This document shows positions 26,389 to 34,126 of a stretch of DNA of 64,000 nucleotides, one piece after another. The stretch is from Chryseobacterium sp. JAH (lineage in GTDB: Bacteria; Bacteroidota; Bacteroidia; Flavobacteriales; Weeksellaceae), in NCBI RefSeq assembly GCF_001507335.1, contig NZ_LMAH01000002.1, positions 558,001 through 622,000 on the forward strand, written 5' to 3'. The notes under the pieces were generated by a model. The model was not told the DNA's origin. It was given only the letters and a program-made list of their open reading frames with translations, and made no database searches. The position numbers were made by a program, and so were the translations under genes. Positions within the stretch are counted from its first letter, which is position 1. Each line of letters opens with the position of its first letter.

Positions 26389-26415
26389 AAAGTGGCTTTT
26401 AAAAGTCACTTTTTT
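26389..26415 (+). terminator. Terminator after the 25185 lipoprotein gene
   Basis: AAAGTGGCTTTT and AAAAGTCACTTT form a near-perfect palindrome (one G-U pair), followed by TTTTTT. It lies 28 bases after the stop codon. Confidence 0.75.
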
Positions 26416-26430
26416 ATTAAAAACTAATTT

Positions 26431-26922
26431 ATGGACCACTCTTTAATCTCTATTATCAGTATCATATTACTTGTTTTGGGAGTACTAGGAACCTTCTTAC
26501 CTGTTTTACCCGGATTGGTTTTAAGTCTTGGTGGACTTTTAATTTACAAATACGGAACAGATTCAGACATGCCAATGATTTATATTTGGGCATTTATCTT
26601 TTTGACCTTAGCTTCTGTCGTTTTAAATTATGTAATTCCCGCAAAAACGAATAAGAAATACGGAGGAACAAATTGGGGTAGCATTGGCTCTGTGATTGGA
26701 ACTATTGTTGGGATTTTCATTCCTATTCCACTTGGATTTCTGGTCGGGATGTTTGCCGGGGTTTTCATTGGTGAACTGCTGCACGACAGCAAAGATATAA
26801 ACAAGGCACTACGCTCAACCAAAGGAGCATTCATTGGATTTATCTACGGAACAGGTTTTAGTCTGGTCGTAGGTCTAGCAATGCTGATGGTCGTAGTTTT
26901 AGATATGTTTAACGTAATTTAA
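26431..26922 (+). CDS. DUF456 domain membrane protein
   Basis: A 163-residue inner-membrane protein with four hydrophobic segments. The pattern GVLGTFLPVLPGLVLSLGG near residue 16, followed by Gly-rich helices (SIGSVIGTIVGIFIPIPLG) and FAGVFIGELLHD, is the DUF456 signature with its two glycine-zipper halves. Function unknown. It is 5 bases upstream of the next gene on the same strand. Confidence 0.9.
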   Translation: MDHSLISIISIILLVLGVLGTFLPVLPGLVLSLGGLLIYKYGTDSDMPMIYIWAFIFLTLASVVLNYVIPAKTNKKYGGTNWGSIGSVIGTIVGIFIPIPLGFLVGMFAGVFIGELLHDSKDINKALRSTKGAFIGFIYGTGFSLVVGLAMLMVVVLDMFNVI

Positions 26923-26927
26923 AAGAA

Positions 26928-27419
26928 ATGTTTTACAAAATTATTATTTCCGGCTTTGCCTTACTGTTTTTAACAGACTGCAATGCGCAAAAAGATACAA
27001 ACAATCCTGAAAAAGTGGTTAAAAGAGATCTTAAAAACAAAAAAATTGAGGGCAAGGTAATTTACTTTACAGAGGGTGAAAATAAATTTCTGCCCGAATA
27101 CCAGATGAATGTCACTTTCAAAAATATTGCAGAAGACAGCCGCTGTCCTGAAGGTGTCACTTGCGTTTGGCAGGGAGCAGCAGTTGCCAATATTGAGTTT
27201 ATGGGAACCACAACAAGGTCGATGACTATTCCACTGGCAACTACCGAAAATGCAGGCCGAAATTACCACAAATCAGCCTTGTTCAACGGTTATAAGATTT
27301 CGCTGGTTGAAGTAAACCCAGCCCCGGCTTCAGGAGAAGGAGCAAAAGCACTTGCCGGAAAATACAGAATCGGAATTATTATTACTAAAGACGGATCAAA
27401 TTCTTCTACCAGGAAATAG
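26928..27419 (+). CDS. Putative lipoprotein of unknown function
   Basis: A 163-residue protein whose signal ends LFLTDC (lipidated Cys near residue 18). The block DSRCPEGVTCVWQGAAVANI near residue 65 has two Cys in a Cys-Pro-x-Gly-Val-x-Cys-x-Trp arrangement, a recurring motif in small exported Bacteroidota proteins with no established function. Strand-rich C-terminus. It follows the DUF456 gene after 5 bases and overlaps the convergent ung gene by 14 bases. Confidence 0.82.
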   Translation: MFYKIIISGFALLFLTDCNAQKDTNNPEKVVKRDLKNKKIEGKVIYFTEGENKFLPEYQMNVTFKNIAEDSRCPEGVTCVWQGAAVANIEFMGTTTRSMTIPLATTENAGRNYHKSALFNGYKISLVEVNPAPASGEGAKALAGKYRIGIIITKDGSNSSTRK

Positions 27420-28047
27420 GTTTTTTACCTTTTGAAACTAAATATTCATTAATTTTCGAGAAAGGTTTGCTTCCAAAAAAACCTCTGTACACAGAAAAAG
27501 GTGAAGGATGTGCCGATTTTAATATAAAATGCTTAGCCGGATCAATCAGTTCGGCTTTTTTTTGTGCAAAAGCACCCCACAAAACAAAAACTATATTTTC
27601 TTTTTTGTCTGATATTTCTTTGATGATATAATTGGTAAACGTTTCCCAGCCTAAATCTTTGTGAGAATTCGGAGTATGTGCACGAACGGTTAGAGTGGCA
27701 TTAAGCATCAAAACACCCTGTTTTCCCCAGTCGTCTAACTCTTTTGAAGTTCTTTCAATTCCAAGGTCGCTTTTTAATTCAATGAAAATATTTTTAAGAG
27801 ACGGCGGTGCAGTTACCTGTTCGGAAACAGAAAAGCACAAACCATTTGCCTGAAAATCATTATGATAAGGATCTTGCCCGATAATCACAACTTCAATATC
27901 ATCAAAAGGCGTGATTTCTAAAGCTCTGAAAATCTGTTTTTTTGGCGGGAAAACTTTTGTCGTTGCATATTCCTGTTTTACTTTTTCCCAAAGATTGGTA
28001 AAGTAAGGGGTGCTTTTTATCGGGGCTAAAATTTCGGTCCAGGTCAT
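27406..28047 (-). CDS. ung: Uracil-DNA glycosylase (family 1)
   Basis: A 213-residue DNA repair enzyme that removes uracil from DNA. Catalytic motif GQDPYH (Asp near residue 58) and the HPSPFSVYRG motif with the catalytic His near residue 180 are intact, as are VLMLNATLTVR and the FVLWGAFAQ strand. The length is normal. It ends 14 bases into the oppositely directed lipoprotein gene. Upstream, on the same strand, are a small membrane protein gene (4 bases away) and a GNAT gene. Confidence 0.97.
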   Translation of the reverse strand: MTWTEILAPIKSTPYFTNLWEKVKQEYATTKVFPPKKQIFRALEITPFDDIEVVIIGQDPYHNDFQANGLCFSVSEQVTAPPSLKNIFIELKSDLGIERTSKELDDWGKQGVLMLNATLTVRAHTPNSHKDLGWETFTNYIIKEISDKKENIVFVLWGAFAQKKAELIDPAKHFILKSAHPSPFSVYRGFFGSKPFSKINEYLVSKGKKPISW

Positions 28048-28051
28048 AAAT

Positions 28052-28729
28052 CTAATTTTTCTTAATTGCTTTTATATCGTCAACATAATCATATCCTAAA
28101 ACACCCTTTGACAAAGTAAGTTCTACATTTTGATTAATGTTAGAAATTCCATCATAAAATTCTCGACTTATGGTCAGTCGTTCATTATTATCGAATTCTG
28201 TTTTAATGTATATATAGTATGTTTTACCGCTACCTTTAGTATTATTAACAAAATCTTTATAATTAATTTCTATCTTTTCTTTTCTATCGTCTAAACTTGT
28301 AAATCTATAATTAATAAAAACACCTAAAGATGGTATTAAAAGTAGAAAAAAGATGCTAAGACTCAGAACATTATTTCTTTTTGGTTTATCATTACTAAAA
28401 TGATAATAAAATGATAGAATATAAACTGTCGAAACGCTAAAAATAAGACTTGCAAAAGCAGATTTCCAAAATAACTTATATCCACCAATCGTATTTTCAA
28501 AATACCTGCCAAATATTAAAATAATAAAAAGAGGTATTAAAAATATCAACTCAAAATTTTTAACTGGCTTCTTCCCTATTTTCTTATTAGTAAATAGCAG
28601 AATTAATTCGGACAAATTATATGACATTAAAACGAAAATCGGTAAAGAAATGAACATATACCCGAAATCTTGTACTGAGAAAAAAAGAATTAAAAGACAT
28701 ATTAAAACTATGGAAATATTTTTCAACAT
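28052..28729 (-). CDS. Membrane protein of unknown function
   Basis: A 225-residue protein with four hydrophobic segments in the first 150 residues and a charged C-terminal domain of about 75 residues (DDRKEKIEINYKDFVNNTKG, then KGVLGYDYVDDIKAIKKN). Family not recognised. AT-rich with many Asn/Lys/Ile codons, more so than its neighbours, hinting it may be a recent or fast-evolving gene. It lies between GNAT and ung on the same strand, in a likely three-gene transcript. Confidence 0.7.
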   Translation of the reverse strand: MLKNISIVLICLLILFFSVQDFGYMFISLPIFVLMSYNLSELILLFTNKKIGKKPVKNFELIFLIPLFIILIFGRYFENTIGGYKLFWKSAFASLIFSVSTVYILSFYYHFSNDKPKRNNVLSLSIFFLLLIPSLGVFINYRFTSLDDRKEKIEINYKDFVNNTKGSGKTYYIYIKTEFDNNERLTISREFYDGISNINQNVELTLSKGVLGYDYVDDIKAIKKN

Positions 28730-28756
28730 TTAAATCTGCTTGAAATTTTCAACAAT

Positions 28757-29266
28757 TCATTTATTTTTCTTCAAACTAAACACCAAATTATCCGCAAAAC
28801 CTACATCAGTACTATCCTCTTGCAAAACAAAATCTTGTTTCAACAGAAGACCTTTAGAGTTTTCATTGAACTTATTGGTAAAAGCTAAGATCGTCTGCAA
28901 ATTTAATTCATTAAAACCAAAGTTTAAAACAGCAGACAAAGCTTCAGACATGATTCCTTTTCTGTGATGATCTGGCAATAATTCATAACCGACTTCTGCT
29001 TCTGTTCTGTCTTCAGAAAATCTGTATAGACAGATAGTTCCTATCAGATTCTGTTGATCTTTTGATGAAATCCCCCAATAAAATGTTTCATTATTTGGGG
29101 TTCTTTTTTTGATCGTTAAAATAAAATCCAGAGCATCGTAATTTGTTTTGGGAGGAATTCTATTGACAAACTGATTGATGATTCTGTTACTTCTGATTTT
29201 AAAAATGTCTTCAACATGACTTACGTCGATGGGTTTTAAAATGAGTCTCTCGGTTTCTAGTTTCAT
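28757..29266 (-). CDS. GNAT family N-acetyltransferase (RimJ/RimL type)
   Basis: A 169-residue acetyltransferase. It opens KLETERLILKPIDVSHVEDI, the usual RimJ/RimL start, carries WGISSKDQQNLIGTICLYRF, and the acetyl-CoA loop HHRKGIMSEALSAVLNFGF near residue 101. The acceptor is probably a protein N-terminus or an amine, not predictable here. Its -7 box (TACATTTG, 29271-29278) is only four bases before the ATG. Divergent from mutS2. Confidence 0.92.
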   Translation of the reverse strand: MKLETERLILKPIDVSHVEDIFKIRSNRIINQFVNRIPPKTNYDALDFILTIKKRTPNNETFYWGISSKDQQNLIGTICLYRFSEDRTEAEVGYELLPDHHRKGIMSEALSAVLNFGFNELNLQTILAFTNKFNENSKGLLLKQDFVLQEDSTDVGFADNLVFSLKKNK

Positions 29267-29270
29267 ATTT

Positions 29271-29278
29271 CAAATGTA
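29271..29278 (-). promoter_or_regulatory. -7 box directly before the GNAT gene
   Basis: TACATTTG on the minus strand is a perfect TAnnTTTG with exactly four bases (AAAT) before the ATG. The predicted transcript begins at the start codon. No clear -33 TTG is visible. Confidence 0.55.
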
Positions 29279-29349
29279 GGAAAAAACGTATTTTAAATTT
29301 AAATTAATCTTTATCACGGAGACCTTAAGATGATTTAAATTAAAAAATA

Positions 29350-29385
29350 CATTTTCAATTTTTCAAATTAACTCATTTTCAAATT
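29350..29385. repeat. TTTTCAAATT-type dispersed repeat (copy 1)
   Basis: A run of CATTTTCAATTTTTCAAAT and CTCATTTTCAAATTAA, built on TTTCAAATT units. A related, oppositely oriented run (AATTTGAGAATTTGAAAATG) is at about 51816-51835. Short AT-rich repeats of this type look like dispersed intergenic elements of the genus. Confidence 0.35.
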
Positions 29386-29388
29386 AAT

Positions 29389-29396
29389 TATCTTTG
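29389..29396 (+). promoter_or_regulatory. -7 box directly before the mutS2 gene
   Basis: TATCTTTG is a perfect TAnnTTTG box with exactly four bases (CACT) before the GTG start at 29401. The transcript would begin at the start codon. The expected -33 TTG is not evident. Confidence 0.55.
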
Positions 29397-29400
29397 CACT

Positions 29401-31548
29401 GTGTATATAAATAAAGCAGATTTAAACGAATTAGAGTTTCCGCAATTGCTCGCGGAAATTGCTCCTTTTGCCTATTCTCCAAAAACGAGAGAAAAAATCC
29501 ATGAGCTTCTTCCGATGAAGATTGAAGCGGCTGAAATTTCATTAAAAAAAACTTCAGAATATCTGTCAAGTTTTGAAAGCTCCAATGCAATACCATTTGA
29601 TGAATACGAAGATATTGAAAGCGAACTAAAGTTGATGCTGATTGAGAATTACCGTCTCGAGAACTCAGCTTTCATCAAAATAAAAACCCTTACCGAGCAA
29701 ATAGGAAAACTTCAGAAGTTTTTCCCGACGATGCCCGATACGTTTCCAAATCTGATGCAGGATGCTTCTGCTTTGGAATATAAAAAAGAAATCATTGATA
29801 AAGTTGACAAAGTTTTCAACCGTTTTGGCGAGGTAAAAAGTGAAGCTTCTCCCATTCTGAAAACATTGAGAGCGGAGATTCAGGTAGCTAAAAAAGCCAT
29901 ACAGGAAAATTTCAACAGAGTTTTATTCAATTACAGTCAGAGTGATTTTTTGGATGACATCCGGGAAAGTATCATTGAAGACCAAAGAGTTTTAGCGGTA
30001 AAATCTGCGTATAAAAAAAGAGTTCCGGGACGAGTTCTAGGGCTTTCAAAAACAGGCTCTATTACTTTTATTCAGCCTGATAGCGTTGTGAAGCATTATT
30101 TTAAACTTCGCGAAGATCAGGAAGAGGAAAAGAAAGAAATTGATAAAATCCTGAGACAGCTTACGGCAGAACTGGCGGTCTTCCAGCCACAGCTTTGGAG
30201 ATATCAGGTGTATATTTTTGACTTAGATTTGACGAGAGCTAAAGCTAAATTTGGTGAGTTGGTAAACGGAGTTTTACCTAAAATTAACCGTCACAAAACT
30301 TTAAAACTAAAAGATGCGTACCATCCATTATTATGGTTGAGAAATAAGGCGGAAAATAAAACCATTTTCCCTCAAACTTTAAGCTTAACGGAGCATAACA
30401 GAATCATCTGTATTTCCGGTCCGAATGCCGGTGGAAAATCGATTACTTTAAAAACTGTCGGATTGCTCCAGCTAATGATTCAGAGTGGAATTCTGGTTCC
30501 TGTACATCCAAAATCTGAAATGTTTTTTTTCGAGAAAATAATGACCGATATTGGTGACAATCAATCTATTGAAAACAATCTTTCGACGTATTCGTCAAGA
30601 TTAAAGAAAATGGGTGGAATCATCCGTGAATCTAATCCTGAAACCCTTCTACTTATTGACGAGTTCGGAACAGGGTCTGATCCCGAATTAGGTGGTGCTT
30701 TGGCCGAAAGCTTCCTCGAGTTTTTCTATGATAAAAAAAGTTTTGCAATTATTACAACGCATTACACCAACATTAAACTGGTGGTAGAAGGGCTTCCGAA
30801 TGCCATCAATGCTGCAATGCTTTTTGATGAAGAAACATTGGAACCGATGTATAAACTGGAGGTTGGACAAGCTGGTAGTTCATTCACTTTTGAGGTTGCG
30901 GAAAAGAATAAAATCCCGAGATTTATCATTCATTCTGCGAAGAAAAAAGTTGAGCATGACATCGTTAATTTAGATAAAACCATTGTGAAACTGCAGCAGG
31001 AAAAATTTGAAGTAGAAAAACTGAAAACCGACCTTGCCGAAAGAAAAGGATCCGTGGAAGACAAACGAGACAATCTTCAGAAACTGAACGAGCAACTTCA
31101 ACAAAAACTTTTCAACTTTCAGAAATTATATGAAGATGAGCACCGTAAACTTCAGTTTGGGACCAAGATTGAAGGTTTTATCGACAGCTATGTAAAAGGC
31201 AAATCCAGAAAAGATGTTGTAAAAGATTTTGTAAAGATTCTTGAGCAGGAAAAGTTCAGGAAAATCGGTGCTGATAAAGACGAAACTAAACGTCTTCAGA
31301 TTGTCAAAAGAAAAATCACTCAGCAACTGAAAAAAGAAGATGTGATTGAAAAAATCTCGGAAACCAACGAGAAAATTGAGGAAAAACGTAAAACCGACCG
31401 CGCTGTCTGGATGAAAGTGGGACAACGTGTAAGAATTACAGGAAGTACAAGCGTTGGAACGATTGAAATGATTTCTAAAAACAAAGTGACGGTAAATTAC
31501 GGTTCTTTTAAGACATTGATTAATGCTGATGAACTGGAAAGAATTTAA
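29401..31548 (+). CDS. mutS2: MutS2 family ATPase without Smr domain
   Basis: A 715-residue DNA-binding ATPase of the MutS2 family. The N-terminal clamp region is followed by the ATPase: Walker A GPNAGGKSITLKTVG near residue 341, DIGDNQSIENNLSTYSS, then Walker B LLLIDEFGTGSDPELGGAL near residue 425. A long coiled coil follows (about residues 515-670), then a small beta-rich end (KVGQRVRITGSTSVGTIEMI). Full-length homologues near 785 residues end in an Smr nuclease domain, absent here. The family suppresses recombination or rescues collided ribosomes. Start is GTG with almost no leader. Confidence 0.93.
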   Translation: MYINKADLNELEFPQLLAEIAPFAYSPKTREKIHELLPMKIEAAEISLKKTSEYLSSFESSNAIPFDEYEDIESELKLMLIENYRLENSAFIKIKTLTEQIGKLQKFFPTMPDTFPNLMQDASALEYKKEIIDKVDKVFNRFGEVKSEASPILKTLRAEIQVAKKAIQENFNRVLFNYSQSDFLDDIRESIIEDQRVLAVKSAYKKRVPGRVLGLSKTGSITFIQPDSVVKHYFKLREDQEEEKKEIDKILRQLTAELAVFQPQLWRYQVYIFDLDLTRAKAKFGELVNGVLPKINRHKTLKLKDAYHPLLWLRNKAENKTIFPQTLSLTEHNRIICISGPNAGGKSITLKTVGLLQLMIQSGILVPVHPKSEMFFFEKIMTDIGDNQSIENNLSTYSSRLKKMGGIIRESNPETLLLIDEFGTGSDPELGGALAESFLEFFYDKKSFAIITTHYTNIKLVVEGLPNAINAAMLFDEETLEPMYKLEVGQAGSSFTFEVAEKNKIPRFIIHSAKKKVEHDIVNLDKTIVKLQQEKFEVEKLKTDLAERKGSVEDKRDNLQKLNEQLQQKLFNFQKLYEDEHRKLQFGTKIEGFIDSYVKGKSRKDVVKDFVKILEQEKFRKIGADKDETKRLQIVKRKITQQLKKEDVIEKISETNEKIEEKRKTDRAVWMKVGQRVRITGSTSVGTIEMISKNKVTVNYGSFKTLINADELERI

Positions 31549-31991
31549 GCCGCATGATTACATTAAAGAATCATCATTTTTTTTTGATCCTGTAGGTATT
31601 TTCGGAATTAAATCTTAATTTCAGTAATCAACCCGTTCAAACAAATGGTGAAAATTTTGACATAGATTTCGCATAGAGAACCATTTATAAGCGGAAAGAA
31701 ATCAAAGACTAGTTTTTTTGGATATCAATTGTAAGCCCACTATGAATATGGTTGGAAAAAGGAGCCTACTAAGACCAGATTTTAGAATTGAGGAACATTA
31801 TATAATTGAACTTAAATTTTTACTTTGGTAAATTGAAATTCCTGATAAGAAAAGAAATAAAAAAAATAGTTTTTTGTCATACTATTGATTTTGAGATATT
31901 TGTCTAAAATTAAGTGTTAAATTACGAGATCAATCCATTGGAGTGAAAATAATCCAACATAAGTAATAAAATATTATTCTTGTTTTAAAAA
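31549..31991. other. 443-base intergenic region with no gene detected
   Basis: The gap between mutS2 and the small membrane gene is AT-rich and has stops in all frames. The longest plus-strand frame I can read from an ATG is 29 codons (from 31741), with no recognisable features. A weak -7 like element (TATTCTTG, near 31975) precedes the next gene. No tRNA, repeat or terminator is clear. Confidence 0.5.
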
Positions 31992-32270
31992 ATGTTTACC
32001 AATATCACAATTATTTGGATATTCTACAGAAAACTGCTGATTCCTGCGGTCTTATTTTCTGTACTACTGGATCTTCAATTGGGATTGAATTTTGAAAATT
32101 TCGGATTATCCTTTTTGGTTCTTTTACCCGTAATGCATTACTTCATTTATGAACTAAGATTTAAAAACGAATATATTTTCTACGCTAACTTTGGATTTTC
32201 AAGATTATTTCTGTGGATTTTCACATTATCATTCGGTTTAATTATAAAAATTATCACGATTTTTTTATGA
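31992..32270 (+). CDS. Small membrane protein, partner of the ABC ATPase downstream
   Basis: A 92-residue protein with three hydrophobic helices (about residues 12-29, 37-54 and 68-91) and a basic loop. It has no recognised family. Its TGA stop overlaps the ATG of the ABC ATPase gene (ATGA), so the two are translated together. It may be the membrane anchor of a very small ABC system, but three helices are fewer than any known ABC permease domain, so this is only inference from gene order. Confidence 0.7.
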   Translation: MFTNITIIWIFYRKLLIPAVLFSVLLDLQLGLNFENFGLSFLVLLPVMHYFIYELRFKNEYIFYANFGFSRLFLWIFTLSFGLIIKIITIFL

Positions 32271-32929
32271 GTACACTTCATGTTGACAGCATCACAAAAT
32301 CATTTGGTAAAAAGAAGGTTTTACAGGATGTATACTTAGGTTGCAAAACTGGTGAAATTGTGGGAATCCTGGGAAGAAACGGCATAGGTAAATCGACTCT
32401 TTTCCAAATTATTTTCGGAATTCTGAAAAGTGAAACTCAGTATGTAAAGTTCAATGATTTTATTTTAAAAAACCAATCTCACCGTAAAAATAGGATTTCA
32501 TATTTACCACAATCTTCTTTTTTACCAAAAAATATTAAAATAAAAAAACTCATAGCTTTATTTTGTGACGATGAAAACTCTGCAAAACTTTTGAATACAG
32601 AATTATTAAAATCTTTCATCGATGAAATTCCGCGTAATCTTTCGGGTGGTGAACTAAGAATTCTAGAAGTTTTACTAATTATTTATTCTAAAGCTGAATT
32701 CATTTTACTCGATGAGCCTTTTCACAGTGTTTCGCCAAAAATTGTTTCTAAAATAAAAACTATTATTAAAGAAGAGTCAAAAAACAAGGGATTCCTAATT
32801 TCAGATCATCAATATCAGGATGTTTTGCACATTTCAGACAATATTTATCTTCTTTCAGACGCTCGTTTAAAACCATTACAAGATTTAACAGAATTGCAAA
32901 GGTTTAATTATCTTCCGAAAAACATTTAA
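32267..32929 (+). CDS. ABC transporter ATP-binding protein
   Basis: A 220-residue ABC ATPase. It has Walker A GILGRNGIGKSTLF near residue 33, signature LSGGELRILEVL near residue 126, Walker B EFILLDEPFHSV near residue 144 and the switch His in ISDHQYQDV. The start is the ATG overlapping the previous gene's stop. The signature reads LSGGELR rather than LSGGQ, and no normal permease gene is adjacent, so the substrate and whether it transports at all are open. Confidence 0.9.
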   Translation: MSTLHVDSITKSFGKKKVLQDVYLGCKTGEIVGILGRNGIGKSTLFQIIFGILKSETQYVKFNDFILKNQSHRKNRISYLPQSSFLPKNIKIKKLIALFCDDENSAKLLNTELLKSFIDEIPRNLSGGELRILEVLLIIYSKAEFILLDEPFHSVSPKIVSKIKTIIKEESKNKGFLISDHQYQDVLHISDNIYLLSDARLKPLQDLTELQRFNYLPKNI

Positions 32930-32933
32930 TTTA

Positions 32934-32941
32934 TATCTTTG
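32934..32941 (+). promoter_or_regulatory. Candidate -7 box for the 32963 gene
   Basis: TATCTTTG fits TAnnTTTG perfectly and lies 21 bases before the ATG at 32963. This suggests the exported protein has its own promoter rather than relying on the ABC operon. Confidence 0.45.
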
Positions 32942-32962
32942 AACTATAAATATTGTTTCCCA

Positions 32963-33760
32963 ATGACTGTCATCAACAAAGCGATTTATGTATCGATATT
33001 CAGTTTTTTTTGTCTTTCATTAATTGACGCTCAGAATAAAGTTCCTTTCGGAGTGGTAAAAGCGACTGAAGGATATGCAATGGTACGTGTTCATAAAGAG
33101 GACTACCGAAAAATCGTAGACAAAATCCGTATGAAAAAAGGCGACGTCTTTGTTTATGTAAAGCCAGCACCCGGCGAAACCGACTGGATCTGGATCAAAT
33201 ATCCGGAAAAAGCTGAAATTGAAAAGCCCTTTGTAAGATATGACAGCCTGACAAAAGAAGGAATGGTCAATAAAGACCGTATAGCCTTTATTGATCAGCT
33301 CCCACAATTTACTCCATCAAAATCTAAAAACGGAAAATCATTGATCTTTACCGACAACAGTAATCCTAAAATTCCTACAGCACAGAGAAGTAAAGTAGTA
33401 ATTGACATTTATCCCTCAAATGCAGGTTACCGTAAACAGGAAAAAGATGCGGACGGAAATATTAAAACCATCGATAAAGTAAAACCATGGGGAATTGATA
33501 AAGAATTGCCAACAGGAATGACTGAGATCAAGTCAATCAGAGTGCAGCAACCGGGAAGAGGTTCTGTTTTCGTGAGAGAAGCGATCAAAAATATGTTTCA
33601 GCCAACAATGGATTTTGAAAATATCGGAGTGACATCCATCGACGAAGATCATATTTTCCTTTATATGATCAATGGATCAGGATCGAACCGCTACACTACA
33701 CTCTGGACTATAAGAGAAGGAAAAGTAATCAGCCAAATTATTTTAAAAAATCCTGAATAA
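32963..33760 (+). CDS. Exported protein of unknown function
   Basis: A 265-residue protein with a signal peptide (INKAIYVSIFSFFCLSLIDA, cleavage after DAQ). The mature part is basic and rich in Lys and Ile, with a repeated strand-like pattern and a block EITSIRV-like region (TEIKSIRVQQPGRGSVFVRE) near residue 180. I recognise no family. The ATG at 32963 is preferred to an upstream TTG because the signal peptide begins there. Transcribed from its own -7 box. Confidence 0.75.
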   Translation: MTVINKAIYVSIFSFFCLSLIDAQNKVPFGVVKATEGYAMVRVHKEDYRKIVDKIRMKKGDVFVYVKPAPGETDWIWIKYPEKAEIEKPFVRYDSLTKEGMVNKDRIAFIDQLPQFTPSKSKNGKSLIFTDNSNPKIPTAQRSKVVIDIYPSNAGYRKQEKDADGNIKTIDKVKPWGIDKELPTGMTEIKSIRVQQPGRGSVFVREAIKNMFQPTMDFENIGVTSIDEDHIFLYMINGSGSNRYTTLWTIREGKVISQIILKNPE

Positions 33761-33839
33761 TTCATCTATTTATTCTTATTTTAGCACACGAAAAGTCAAT
33801 CGCTTTTAGTTTCGAGCTTTTTGCATATAACTTTTCAGA

Positions 33840-33996
33840 AAATTGGTTCTGCCTAACCGCAGATAAAAAGGGAACCGTGTGAAAATCACGGACTGTCGCG
33901 CAACTGTAAAGTAACCGAAGTCTTTATTAAAATCCACTGTGCAAAACAAAATGCATGGGAAGGAAGTAAAGATGTTACAAGTCAGGAGACCTGCCA
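33840..33996 (+). promoter_or_regulatory. Cobalamin (B12) riboswitch
   Basis: The B12-element pattern is clear: AAAAGGGAACCGTGTGAAAA (from 33865), ATCACGGACTGTCGCGCAAC, then the ACTGTAA box; after it CCACTGTGC, GCATGGGAAGG and the closing AAGTCAGGAGACCTGCC (to 33995). These are the conserved core of adenosylcobalamin-type riboswitches. Such elements normally precede B12 uptake or synthesis genes, or B12-independent isozymes. Here the next gene is an acyl-CoA thioesterase. No clear terminator or start-sequestering hairpin is visible in the 130 bases after it. Confidence 0.93.
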
Positions 33997-34042
33997 TTTT
34001 CTTTAGACAAAAAACTTTCGCGAGTTGAAGTTTGTTGATCTC

Positions 34043-34120
34043 ATGGTTTATTTCAGGAATTCCTTGTTCCCGATATTTCTATTTGTATCAATATATTTCA
34101 TTCTCGCCATAATCGAGTAA
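34043..34120 (+). CDS. Possible 25-residue hydrophobic peptide between riboswitch and thioesterase
   Basis: An ATG at 34043 opens 25 codons with the composition of a single membrane helix (MVYFRNSLFPIFLFVSIYF, then ILAIIE) and ends at TAA six bases before the thioesterase ATG. Its position right under the riboswitch makes it a candidate leader or small membrane protein, or the remnant of a deleted uptake gene. It is short enough to be chance. Confidence 0.3.
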   Translation: MVYFRNSLFPIFLFVSIYFILAIIE

Positions 34121-34126
34121 TGAAAT

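Noticed and set aside
28757..29266. GNAT gene considered as the missing MdnD-type acetyltransferase of the graspetide cluster
   Set aside because: It is 7 kb away, divergently placed beside mutS2, has a RimJ/RimL-like opening and its own promoter; nothing ties it to the cluster.
31549..31991. Decayed gene in the 443-base gap after mutS2
   Set aside because: All frames have frequent stops and no family motif was recognised; left as intergenic.
33806..33997. Minus-strand 63-residue reading frame over the riboswitch
   Set aside because: It exactly covers the structured cobalamin RNA; base-pairing constraints keep the frame open, and no protein family or start context supports it.
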